DNA from: Mesostigma viride
Lineage: Eukaryota > Streptophyta > Mesostigmatophyceae > Mesostigmatales > Mesostigmataceae
Assembly: GCA_009746045.1 (NCBI GenBank)
Contig: RPFO01000165.1
Coordinates: 2,829,021-2,893,020 of the forward strand
Length of the DNA: 64,000 nt
Direction of reading: 5' to 3'
Under the pieces are notes generated by a model. It saw only the letters and a list, made by a program, of their open reading frames with translations. It made no database searches and was not told the origin of the DNA. The position numbers were made by a program, and so were the translations under genes. Shown here one piece after another: positions 18,646 to 26,692 of this stretch; the first letter of the stretch is position 1, and each line of letters starts with the position of its first letter.

Positions 18646-19554
18646 TCACGAGCAAACGCGCTTCCTGGCCTGGGTCTCGGCGATCAGCCTCTTGTAGTCT
18701 TCTCTTTTGTTCTTATTGGCCAGCGCAAACGACCTGGGCTGCGGTTTGCTAGCTTCCTCGTGCATCTTAAGGCGCTCAAACACCGGGAACAGCTCCCTGC
18801 CTATGTTGTCGATGCTGGCGGAGGGGTTCTCCCCCCTGGATATCGCGTTCCTGTTGAGTATGTTCATCAGGTCGATGCCCGCGCAGACGCTCTCGGTGAG
18901 GTAGTCGCGCGTCGAGTCGCCCCTCTTCATCTGATGCAGCTCGCGGATCTCGCGGGTGTGCATCCCGGTGGCCGTGTAGTTTTCGACCTCGTTAATGTGC
19001 GCGTACACCCTGGCCGGGTTACGAGCCAACGAGGGGGCGCCACTCTCCTTCACGGCCTGCATGTGGCTTTTGGTGGACTCACAACTCTTCACGCGTTGGT
19101 CGTCCTTCAGCCGCGAGTCCCTGGCATCCGCGCGGGCGTATATTTCGTCGGCCAGCGACCGGTCCGCGTCCAGGTACCGCTCAAACAACGTCGCAAGCAT
19201 GTCGCGAAAGGAAGCGGCCCGTCTGCCGGGCAGCAGCTGGACGATCTTGATGACACCTGGTCGGTCGATGACAGGCGTGTCTCGCTGACCGGCGCCGGGA
19301 AATTTGAAGTGTCTACATCCAGATGACACCTCTGGGTACTCTTTCTCGAGGCGTCCGAACGCGTTACTCGCCATCTGATTCGCCTTATCTTTAAAGACAC
19401 CGTCTTCGGTCATGAATAGAACAGATTTGATGATATCGATGACGGATATCTTGCCATCGGGCGTCACTCGTATCTTGTTTGCGAAGGGGTCCTCCCCCGG
19501 CATGTCGCGCGAGGGCCGCAGATACATAACAACCGCCCGGAACGCCATGGTCAT
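18646..19554 (-). CDS. KFPG/GQRDTPV-family protein, paralog 2
   Basis: 302 aa from the ATG at 19,554 (MTMAFRAVV), chosen because TATATAA lies about 50 bases upstream. It shares with paralog 1 the blocks FANKIRVTPDGKISVIDIIK, KFPGAGQRDTPVIDRPGVIK, QLLPGRRAASFR and YLDADRSLADEI, and has a divergent basic C terminus. These blocks are what I recall from brown-algal and phycodnavirus-type proteins of probable DNA-binding function. The first few codons mark the exact left edge of the duplicated module: unit C contains this gene's promoter and only its first codons, joined to foreign sequence at 46,679. Confidence 0.7.
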   Translation of the reverse strand: MTMAFRAVVMYLRPSRDMPGEDPFANKIRVTPDGKISVIDIIKSVLFMTEDGVFKDKANQMASNAFGRLEKEYPEVSSGCRHFKFPGAGQRDTPVIDRPGVIKIVQLLPGRRAASFRDMLATLFERYLDADRSLADEIYARADARDSRLKDDQRVKSCESTKSHMQAVKESGAPSLARNPARVYAHINEVENYTATGMHTREIRELHQMKRGDSTRDYLTESVCAGIDLMNILNRNAISRGENPSASIDNIGRELFPVFERLKMHEEASKPQPRSFALANKNKREDYKRLIAETQARKRVCS

Positions 19555-19601
19555 GTACTTGTCACCGGCTGTTATTGACTCGTGGAGATATGTTATCCCT
19601 T

Positions 19602-19608
19602 TATATAA
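19602..19608 (-). promoter_or_regulatory. TATA box of KFPG paralog 2
   Basis: TATATAA on the minus strand, about 48 bases upstream of the ATG at 19,554, standard spacing for a eukaryotic core promoter with a short leader. The same box is retained at 46,737-46,743 in unit C in front of a truncated gene. Confidence 0.6.
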
Positions 19609-19703
19609 GCGCAAAGTGATGCGCCTACCGGTCTTGGTAGCTGTTAACAAGTTCTTTGATGGTGTTTGTCTCCATCGTCTTCGTGTCTTTGAGTTTTTAG
19701 AAA

Positions 19704-20183
19704 CTATTTAAACCTTTCGTTATTTTGGATGTTCGAGCATGTTGTCAAGTTTTTGGTGTACAAGGATTTTGATGGCCTCCTGTTTTTGGGATGGCCTCCG
19801 CGAACCCGTCGCGCGTGACGTTTAAGAACTTGCACCAACTTGGTTGCTTTCTCAGCTTTTAGAATTTCATACACGTTGGCCTCATGAAACACTATGGTGT
19901 CACCAGCATCATAAGGTTGCGTGTATACGAGGTTGTTGTCGACGGTGCCCTCTAGACGTGGGCGAGACACGCGCGTCACTTGAACCCAGAAACGCTCTTT
20001 TGTGTTAGATATCTTGACAAAATCCCCCGGTCGTATCGAAGACAACCTATCCCTCGAAGGCACTTTAAAAGTGCGCGGATGTTCGCGGTGCATAACCTGC
20101 GCATCTACCAATGGCACACTCAATCCGGAACGCATTAAATTTTTAATTATAAGTACGAAATTTTTTAAACTGAGTCGCCACAT
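19704..20183 (-). CDS. DUF2314-like small protein
   Basis: 159 aa from ATG 20,183. The core (residues ~50-108) reads RPGDFVKISNTKERFWVQVT...LEGTVDNNLVY...GDTIVFHEANVYEI, which follows the DUF2314 pattern: GD-x-VK, ERFWV-x-V, G-x-V-x-N-x-L, GD-x-I-x-F. I know such domains from bacteria and giant viruses; no activity is established. The N terminus (MWRLSLKNFVLIIKNLM) is hydrophobic with lysines, possibly a membrane-associated helix; a later Met (MRSGLSVP) is an alternative start. The C-terminal 35 residues are basic. The unit C copy at 46,839 is identical. Confidence 0.65.
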   Translation of the reverse strand: MWRLSLKNFVLIIKNLMRSGLSVPLVDAQVMHREHPRTFKVPSRDRLSSIRPGDFVKISNTKERFWVQVTRVSRPRLEGTVDNNLVYTQPYDAGDTIVFHEANVYEILKAEKATKLVQVLKRHARRVRGGHPKNRRPSKSLYTKNLTTCSNIQNNERFK

Positions 20184-20210
20184 CAAAATCAATACGATTC
20201 CACAAAACCA

Positions 20211-20762
20211 TCAAGTACGGTCAAAAAACTTTCTGATATCGTGGGTGTTCAGTTTCTTGAGCCTCTTGGCCTCCCTCTCCTCCCTATCCGCCTTCTTGGC
20301 GGCCTCCTTCTCTCTCTTCTTCCTCTCCTCGTACTCTCGCGCCCTCTGGGCACGAAAGGCCACCGCGGCCTTCTCGGCCTCCCTGCCTAATCGCTGCTCC
20401 CTGTCGAGGGTGACGGCCTTCACCACCTTCTCGTCCTCCAGCAAAAACAACTTGTCCATGTCAACCCCCAAGGAAGACGGCACGCGTTTTGCCACCCTGG
20501 CCCTGGCCTTTAACATATCCTGGCGGTGGTGGGGAGACAGCCCCTCTGCCATCAGGTATCTGGACAGGGTGTGGTACCTCCTGAGGATGACAGAGGGCTC
20601 TGTGGGGGACTCTGTATCCAGCATGGTCTTAAATTTGTCAAACTTCGCCGTGCAGGCGTCGGAAATGTCGATGCTCCCATCCAGCAAGTATTCCCACAGC
20701 AGCTGCTGGTCCTCCCCACTCAGCTGGTTGGTCTCATCAAAAACTGCCTGCACATTGCCCAT
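20211..20762 (-). CDS. Lys/Glu-rich coiled-coil protein, C-terminal part of a probable spliced gene
   Basis: 183 aa from an internal ATG. Residues ~115-175 are a long charged helix (EERKKREKEAAKKADREERE). An upstream open frame (20,737-21,095) overlaps it in another frame. The minus strand has a good acceptor just before, CTGATTTACCTTTTGTCAG at about 20,793-20,811; reading from that AG joins this frame in phase, adding SQKISSLQRQ before the ATG. The matching donor is not certain, so a frameshift remains possible. No family recognised; the unit C copy is identical, including the frame change. Confidence 0.5.
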   Translation of the reverse strand: MGNVQAVFDETNQLSGEDQQLLWEYLLDGSIDISDACTAKFDKFKTMLDTESPTEPSVILRRYHTLSRYLMAEGLSPHHRQDMLKARARVAKRVPSSLGVDMDKLFLLEDEKVVKAVTLDREQRLGREAEKAAVAFRAQRAREYEERKKREKEAAKKADREEREAKRLKKLNTHDIRKFFDRT

Positions 20763-21095
20763 CTGTCTCTGTAGAGAAGAAATCTTCTGGCTCTGACAAA
20801 AGGTAAATCAGCTCCTGCTCCAATTCTCGCCGCAGTTGCTCGCTTTCGGCCGCGCTCCCGGGCGTATCGGGCTCTTTACGCCGGGCCTGCTCGGACTGCT
20901 TGTATCTTTCCAGCCACTGCAGGATGAAGGGAGGTGTGAAATTCTCCCAATCCTCCTGGGTGCCACCCCAGCTGGGGGATGAGTCCAGCGGAGAAGAGGA
21001 GAGCAGGAAGCTCCAATCCACAGAGTTCAGGAGGACTGCCCCCCCACTGGTTGCTGCTGATGAATTTCCTCAGGAGTATGGAGCTCTGGTGACAT
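20737..21095 (-). CDS. Upstream exon of the coiled-coil gene, frame-broken
   Basis: The minus strand reads TTCTTTTCCCAG then ATGTCACC at 21,095, either a start codon or an exon edge. The exon encodes MSPELHTPEEIHQQQ, then breaks in a run around 21,034-21,047, after which DWSFLLSSSPLDSSPSWGG and a helical stretch are open to about 20,770. Unit A has seven C and two G on the plus strand here, unit C six C and three G; each copy alone is broken, but in different ways. An upstream exon ending at 21,306 (CACAG|GTAATG, phase 0) would join this acceptor in phase 0 across a 210-base intron (21,096-21,305). Confidence 0.5.
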
Positions 21096-21306
21096 CTGGG
21101 AAAAGAATCAGCATGAGACACCATGCACAAGGAGGAAACGCGGCAGAAAACGGATAAAACAACTCTCTCAATGCATGTGAAAAATCCAGGGAAAGCAGGA
21201 TTGAACAATTCAGGGAATTCTTTGACTGATTCCTCCTTGGAGGCCTGCCACACTGACTTATTACAGGCTGCAGAATCCAAATGCATCCTCCAATTGCCCC
21301 ATTACC

Positions 21307-21432
21307 TGTGCCAAACCCTTGTGCTGTTCTTGTTTTTCAGAGCGCAGACTCGGCGAAGTTGCGGATGATGGCCGCTTGTCCCAATAAATTCCGCGCACCT
21401 GGCGGAATTCCAAGTGGCCCCCGTCAGCCCGG
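21307..21432 (-). CDS. Candidate upstream exon of the coiled-coil gene
   Basis: Open minus-strand frame ending at the donor CACAG|GTAATG (21,304-21,306). Its last residues are basic and Gln-rich (SEKQEQHKGLAQ). The 5' limit of this exon is unknown; the frame stays open to about 21,680 but overlaps a diverged repeat there, so only the part next to the donor is offered. Confidence 0.3.
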
Positions 21433-21945
21433 CTGTTATTCCCGGGAAGCGCGCCAGTCCGGCCAAGTTCGAAGTGAGCTCCCCTCATGTAACTCACAAA
21501 TATCTGACACTTTTCCACTGACATCTGGCCAAAATCTTTGTGAGTGTCTGCCATATATGATTTGCTACCCGGCCCTAAACGCAAAATCTGACGGCGTGCC
21601 GTCAGTCGAACGACGAAAGCGGCGGAATAAGGGTGTCGCTTCGGGTAACCGGCGGATGTCAGGAGTGGGGCCCTCGTCATTCAGGCTGTTATTCCCTGGA
21701 AGCGCGCCAGCCCGGCCAAATTCGAAAGTCCTGAATCTTTTGCTTCCCTGCTGCAACTCTCAAATATCTGGCACTTGTTTACAAAATCTTCATCAGGATC
21801 TGCAAGTTGAGATTTGATCATTTTTTAATCGATTTATTATTTTTCTACCCTGCCTTGAGACCAAATCGGACGGCGTACCGTCAGTCGAATGACGACAGCG
21901 GCGGAAAAAGAGTGTCGCTTTGGGTACCCGGCAGATGTCAGAATG
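21433..21945. repeat. Two diverged direct repeats of about 255-280 bases
   Basis: Two copies share CTGTTATTCCC-GGAAGCGCGCCAG (21,433 and 21,686), AAATATCTG-CACTT, and a GC-rich block with CCGTCAGTCGAA-GACGA-AGCGGCGGAA (21,599 and 21,878) followed by GTGTCGCTT-GGGTA. The middle has diverged strongly. They fill the gap between the minus-strand coiled-coil gene and the plus-strand gene at 22,197, so they may carry divergent promoter elements. Confidence 0.6.
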
Positions 21946-22196
21946 GTGTCACAAGTGAGGGGTGAGGCGGCCACCCGGCCGTAACGGCGTAATCGGGCGG
22001 GACACCCTCGGTTATGTGGCGCCAGCGGCGGTAAAAGCGCGCCAAAGATCACAAGCGGCTGGAATATGTTAAGTGGCCACCCAAGACACTTCAGACATTC
22101 AAGACACAGCCTCCCCTGGACAGCCAGTCTTCACAGTCTTTACCCAGTCTTCACACTGTCACCACCAACCCAATCCATCTCTCTGCCTGGACACAG

Positions 22197-24317
22197 ATGT
22201 CCATTGTCATGGCTACTACTCTTGGGACTTCATCGGGCAGCGCCGGCAGGAATGCGGTGAGTGCTGCCTTTTTGCTGTCCTTGCAAAGTTGTTGTGATCC
22301 TGCCAATGCAGGCCTCTTTAGTTTTTCTATCCAGGCCAGGAGGGGCACTTTCATTGCAATCATGTTTTTGGTTGCTTCACATTCCGTTTGCCGCCGCTTA
22401 TCCGGCATGTGCAAGCATTCAGAAGTTATTTGTACAATGCAGGAGGGTTGGTAGCACTTTCTTGGGCCCTTAAAGCTTTCATTACCCTAGATTTTCCTGG
22501 CTGCTTCATCCGTTTGCCGCCGCCTGTCCGAAACTGTGCAGGCATTCAAAGGCTTTTTGTACAATGCAGGACTGGTGGATCCACTTTCTTGAACCCTTTC
22601 AGCACCCCCTATATTTTCCTGGCTGCTTCATCCGTTTGCCGCCGCCTGTCCGAAACTGTGCAGGCATTCACAGGCTTTTTGTACAATGCAGGACTGTTGG
22701 ATCCACTTTCTTGAACCCTTTCAGCACCCCTTATATTTTCCTGGCTGCTTCATCCGTTTGCCGCCGCCTGTCCGAAACTGTGCAGGCATTCACAGGCTTT
22801 TTGTACAATGCAGGACTGCTGGATCCACTGTCTTGGGCCCTTTCGTTTCAGCTCACTTCAATTTTCCCTTTGCTGCTTTACCTGACTGCGCTTATTATCC
22901 TGTGCACATGCAGAACCGGCAGCAGTTAAACATCAACGACCCCAACGCATACATCCCCATGGAAAGGTGGAAGGGGCTCGACAAATGCATCCACGCCCTC
23001 ACGGACTATCCGGGGCATAAGGATGTCCGGGAGGCGCTGGATGCCGCGCTCCAGGAACGCGGTCTGAGAAACCCATCGTGGAAGGCCGGGCGGGGCGGCC
23101 ACTCGCTACACCCAATTCTGGCGTACCACGTGTGCCTTAACAACCCCGAGCTGGCGAGTGAGCTCCCCCTGCTAGTCAAGTACTTCCACAACAACGGATG
23201 GGAGCTTCCCGACCAGGGCCTGCGGGAGCTGGAGCAGGCCAGCCGGGTGAGCCCTCACACCCCAGTGTTCGAGCGCAACGAAGTCGCGGACCGGCTCAAG
23301 GAGGAGCTGAAGGAGAAAGAAAAGGAGCTGAAGGAGCAGCAACTGGACTTCGGGCGCCAGATCGACGTGTACAAGCAGCAGCAGGCCCAGGACAACGCGA
23401 GCATGGTCGCCATAAACCGCGCGCACCTCGAGATGGTGAAGGAGAACCACGAGCTTGTGAGCGAAATCTCCGACCGCGTGGAGGAGATATCCAAGCTGAC
23501 GGAGGAGAACGCCGTACTGCGGCTGGAGCTGAAGGAGAGTTGCGATATGGTCGAGCGCCTGCAGCAGGAGCTCCAGGAGGAGGAGGAGAGGCGCCTCCTG
23601 GAGCTGCAGCGGGCGGGAGAGGTCGCCACCAAGGAGCTGCAGAGGTTCCGGGAGCATGCCGAGAGAGAGACCGCCCAGAAGGTGGCGGACATCGAGAAGG
23701 CCCTGAACGACATCACCGAGAGGGAGGTTCAGAAGCACGCCGGGCAGCTGGCCAGCGAGCTGGTCGCCGTCAAGGGGCGGCTTGACGAGAGCCGCGACGA
23801 AATCGCGAGGCTGACGGAGAAGCTGGAGGAGACGGACGCGAAGTTGCGGGACGAGATGCGGGACTCGGCGGTGATGGAGATGCAGCTGGGGTGGAAGGCG
23901 GACGGGTACGACAAACTCAGCCAGGAGAAGGAGATCATCGACAAGGTTTACGAGCGGGTCACCACGGGGGTGCGAACGATCAAGGCGCTCGGCCTCGGAA
24001 CCGCCTCCCTGACGCTGACCAAGCAGCTCATGGTCGAGATCGCGACCGAGTTCGCCAGGGTGTCCAGGTGCTGCCCGCACGCTGTCCGTGGGCTCCCGGG
24101 GTACGTGCACGACATGGTGGAGTTCCGGGTGACCCAGATCTTCGCGCGCAAGTGGACCAGGCTGGTGCTGGCGTGCGACCGCCACCGCTGGTCCCTGGAG
24201 ATGGCGCGCCTCTACGTGACCGTCACCGAGCCGCTGGGCGGTGGCGCGCGGATCAGCGGGCACCCCACCATCCCCGACGGGGTGCTGACCCTCGTCGACC
24301 TGGCCACCCTCGAGTAG
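22197..24317 (+). CDS. KilA-N/MSV199-like coiled-coil protein, two exons
   Basis: Exons 22,197-22,256 and 22,914-24,317 give 487 aa. Exon 1 encodes MSIVMATTLGTSSGSAGRNA and ends at GCG|GTGAGTG; the acceptor is a pyrimidine-rich tract ending CACATGCAG|AAC. Both sides are phase 0. Residues ~35-110 (ERWKGLDKC...GHSLHPILAYHVCLNNPELASELPLLV) resemble the DNA-binding MSV199/KilA-N type (HP-x-L-x2-A, then a helix pair). Residues ~125-345 are a continuous coiled coil, and the last ~130 residues are a compact conserved-looking tail. Such proteins are multicopy in large DNA viruses and probably bind DNA. A second one lies at 31,301. The intron is filled by 122-base tandem repeats. Confidence 0.65.
22384..22875 (+). 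repeat. Intronic tandem array, four units of about 122 bases
   Basis: The anchor CCGTTTGCCGCCGC recurs at 22,384, 22,510, 22,632 and 22,754 (spacing 126, 122, 122). Each unit contains CTGTGCAGGCATTCA, TTTTTGTACAATGCAGGACTG and GGATCCACT-TCTTG. The first unit is most diverged. Each unit contains two acceptor-like pyrimidine/AG sites. The array lies entirely within the 657-base intron 22,257-22,913. Confidence 0.85.
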
Positions 24318-24588
24318 ATTTGCCCGGATCGGATTTTTGTCTGCAGCGTCGTGTCGGTGTGGTTTTTGATAGGCGGCTCTTTGGATCGGCGCACTAGGTG
24401 CTGGCCGACGCTTTTAAAGGCAACTGGGTTATCTTTTTCTCTTGAGATCTGATGTAGACCATCTATTATTAATTCCCAGTCAGCAGGCATATTATTGACA
24501 TCCCAACCATTTTCAATGGCTATTTTTTGCCTTAATTTGTCTAATGTGTACCCAAGTTCATTTTCTATGTCTTGCGCTGTTGGTATAG
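24318..24588 (-). other. AT-rich open frame downstream of the nuclease gene
   Basis: On the minus strand a frame lacking an ATG start is open through this stretch and encodes a plausible globular sequence (AQDIENELGYTLDKLRQK, then NGWDVNNMPADWELIIDGL). Its codons are AT-rich, unlike the GC-rich genes on both sides. It could be a 3' extension of the nuclease gene reached by a frame change (it begins one frame off just before the nuclease stop), an exon, or a chance open frame. It is conserved in unit C. Confidence 0.3.
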
Positions 24589-25125
24589 CTAGAGGGCCTT
24601 GCAGTGTCCCTCGGCTCGCATGACCTCGTTGATGCACAGGTTGGTGTCCTTGTCCACCAACCAGCCCAGCACGCGACCGAACGCGTCGTTGGAGTGACAG
24701 CGCAGCTCCAGGATCTTCGTGTTTTTGTCCACTCTCTCCTGTATGTCCGCCTGGCTCATCCCCTCGTCGTGGTCGTCCCACGAGACGTTGGTGGTCAGCT
24801 GGAGCAGTCTCTTTCTGGCCAGTCTCGCGCGTTGTATAATAGCGTCCCTCTGCGGGACGTAGCGGAACGGCTTCAGCTCTTCCGTGTCGATACCCAGCAG
24901 CCGGACGGTCACCTTCATAGGCTGGCGTGTCCAGGGGTTCAGCGTGATTATTTTAACCGTGTCCCCGTCGCACACCTGGCACACCTTGCACTCTTTGAAC
25001 ACCAGCCCGTAAAAGGAGAAGGGCTTCACCTCGCTGTTCGTCAACGTAGCCAGGTCGGGCGCGGTCTCGCGGTCCCGCGGCATCAGTCCGGAGCTAACGG
25101 TCTTCAGCAATCGCGCGAACGACAT
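24589..25125 (-). CDS. Staphylococcal-nuclease-like (thermonuclease) protein
   Basis: 178 aa. The SNase fold signature is complete: CDGDTVKI (Asp53, Asp55, Thr56), VRLLGIDTEE (Arg75, Asp80, Thr81, Glu83), then NDAFGRVLGWLV with Arg151 and NLCINEVMRAEGH. These correspond to the calcium-binding Asp residues and the catalytic Arg-Glu-Arg set of micrococcal nuclease, so it is probably an active Ca2+-dependent phosphodiesterase. No signal peptide is seen, so it should act inside the cell; host DNA or RNA degradation or nucleotide salvage are possible. Homologues occur in several algal large DNA viruses. It ends abruptly after the last helix. The unit C copy is identical. Confidence 0.85.
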   Translation of the reverse strand: MSFARLLKTVSSGLMPRDRETAPDLATLTNSEVKPFSFYGLVFKECKVCQVCDGDTVKIITLNPWTRQPMKVTVRLLGIDTEELKPFRYVPQRDAIIQRARLARKRLLQLTTNVSWDDHDEGMSQADIQERVDKNTKILELRCHSNDAFGRVLGWLVDKDTNLCINEVMRAEGHCKAL

Positions 25126-25170
25126 CGTGTTATACTAAGCAAGCGAGATAATTGATTGGATGATACTAGA

Positions 25171-25853
25171 CTAGACGGGGCACCGGTTGGCCTCCATCAG
25201 GCGCGCGTACAGCCTCATGGTGTCCTCGAACCGCTTGGCGTTGTTGCAGCCGTGACAGAGCAGGCGCGTGTTGCCGCAGTACGCGCGGTCCAGCGGGTCG
25301 GCCTTGTCCAGGGACAGCTCGTCCTCCTTGGGCCCGAACCCCATGGCGAAGGGCGTGCCGCACACCGCGCACTCCGGCGAGGCCACGAACCAGGCGTAGA
25401 TCTGGGCAACCTCGTGAGAGTCGAAGCAGGGCCGCACGCCGTCCCGCTTCATGCGGGCGTTCGCGGACACGGCGCGGGACTTCACGTACTCCCACATGCG
25501 GCTGTTCACCCCGCGCGGCTTGGGGATGCGCACCGGTGCGCTCCCCTTCCCGACCCTCGGCCTGTCCGAGGGCGCGCGCGCCGCCCACAGACCGCACAGC
25601 TCGGCTCGCTCGCGAGTGCGGGACAGCAGGTCGCGAGCACCGTCCAGCGGGGTCACCGCGCACGAGGGGCACGACCACACGCCCGGGGTGCTGAACACGG
25701 CGCGGGACGCGGTCACCGCCTGACCGCAGCGGTGGCAGGCGCCCGTCCACCGCTCCTTGGCGACGGATGGGGGACAGGGGGGTAGCGCTTGACCCCCGCC
25801 AGACCGGCCACGTATCTCATGTGCACGTTGTACTGCCGCACGCGGGCCTCCAT
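25171..25853 (-). CDS. HNH-type endonuclease with zinc ribbon, one-base frameshift in this copy
   Basis: The complete version is in unit C (52,306-52,989, 227 aa). Here one G is missing from a G run near 25,768, which breaks the frame about 30 residues in. Two Cys pairs (positions 40/43 and 62/65 of the full protein) make an N-terminal zinc ribbon. The C-terminal domain has CAVCGTPF (162/165), LSLDKADPLDR, YCGNTRLLCHGCNNAKR (200/203), the zinc-supported HNH layout in which the usual DH is replaced by DK, as in SxDrid-type viral nucleases. Homing or host-DNA cleavage are possible roles. It lies 45 bases from the SNase start, same strand. Confidence 0.75.
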
Positions 25854-25901
25854 GCGATATGACTCTCGGTGAGATAACTAATCATGCACGGTGGATGAGG
25901 T

Positions 25902-26213
25902 CTACCTGGGGGCGGGGAATCCTTCGCGGAGGAGCAACCGCTTGTGCTTATCGTTGTATTTCTTCCTGATCTCGAAATCGTTGTGCAAGAACCACGACTC
26001 GATCTGGTGCTCCAAGTCCGGCCGCTGTTGTAGCAGTCGGTCTCTGTTCGCCTCGTTCCGTCGTATTTCTTCGTCCGCCCTTTCTTCGTCGGCGGTGATG
26101 AGACGTTTCAGCTCTGGCGCTTGACGGGCAAGCTCACGAGCGTCGTTGTCGTTCCATGCAGAGGTATCGGATCCGCTGTTGATCTGTTCCGTGACGCGTT
26201 CGGCCGCCATCAT
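25902..26213 (-). CDS. Charged helical protein overlapping the upstream zinc gene by ATGA
   Basis: 103 aa from the double ATG at 26,213 (MMAAERVTEQ). The ATG overlaps the TGA stop of the preceding gene (26,210-26,212). The frame extends further upstream but without an ATG. The protein is helical and charged (ADEERADEEIRRNEANRD) and ends in basic KRLLLREGFPAPR. No family recognised. A minus-strand GACAG|GTACGA just before the stop of the upstream gene could be a donor, so a spliced fusion is an alternative to a coupled pair. Confidence 0.5.
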   Translation of the reverse strand: MMAAERVTEQINSGSDTSAWNDNDARELARQAPELKRLITADEERADEEIRRNEANRDRLLQQRPDLEHQIESWFLHNDFEIRKKYNDKHKRLLLREGFPAPR

Positions 26214-26428
26214 CTCTTCGTACCTGTCATCATCGTGCCATCGGGGGGGAAATGGATGGGAGGATCTTCTTCTCGGATCGCGCGCATGGGGTGCCTCTTC
26301 GCGTTTACCGCGCGGGCATGCACGCCACACAGAGAGCCGAACAAGGGCTTAAATCGGCACCGAGGGCCGCGTGTCGTCCTGGCCGTGCACCTGCCTGATT
26401 GTTTCTTCATAACGGGCACATATACCAT
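26210..26428 (-). CDS. Small giant-virus-type zinc protein (CxA...C...CxxH module)
   Basis: 72 aa, or 66 aa from the internal Met (MKKQSGRC). The core RCTARTTRGPRCRFKPLFG followed by SLCGVHAR is a module I know from many giant-virus proteins: Cys-x-Ala, Thr-x2-Gly-x2-Cys, then Cys-Gly-x-His, likely binding one zinc. The tail is Pro-rich. GTATATGTGCCCGTT directly precedes the internal ATG, matching the element before 16,722, 17,489 and 31,301, which favours the internal start. The same module begins the F-box-like protein at 16,722. Confidence 0.6.
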   Translation of the reverse strand: MVYVPVMKKQSGRCTARTTRGPRCRFKPLFGSLCGVHARAVNAKRHPMRAIREEDPPIHFPPDGTMMTGTKR

Positions 26429-26469
26429 TTTGCACGCATTTTTATTGTAAGTGTGCTCCCTTTTGCTTT

Positions 26470-26568
26470 TTATTTGTAAGTGTTGGTAACTACCCTATTC
26501 GTAACTCTCTTACTCGCGACTATCTTTGGCCGTGCTGTCTTCTTCGCGCGCTTTGTGTGTTTTTCCAT
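26470..26568 (-). CDS. Possible 32-aa basic peptide
   Basis: An ATG at 26,568 opens MEKHTKRAKKTARPKIV and continues to a stop at 26,470, with 11 Lys/Arg in 32 residues. An AT-rich TATTATAGAA lies about 35 bases upstream. Size and charge recall small DNA-condensing peptides, but no homology is claimed and a 32-codon frame can arise by chance. It lies in the 120 bases after the SET gene stop and is identical in unit C. Confidence 0.3.
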   Translation of the reverse strand: MEKHTKRAKKTARPKIVASKRVTNRVVTNTYK

Positions 26569-26692
26569 GATGTGCGAGGTAATAATGCGTTCTATAATAA
26601 AACACACATTTGACACGGAACAAAATACAAGCACTATCCCGTACAATAAATGAAAGTCTGGCGTGACAGTGGTCACGGTCCGCTGAGAGCAT

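Noticed and set aside
22686-22913. Extension of the coiled-coil frame into the tandem repeats
   Set aside because: The open frame is intron repeat sequence; exon 1 at 22,197 joins in phase through consensus splice sites.
23172-24263. 363-aa minus-strand frame opposite the coiled-coil exon
   Set aside because: Leu/His/Gln repetition is the mirror of the coiled-coil codons; the plus strand has the splice sites and domain.
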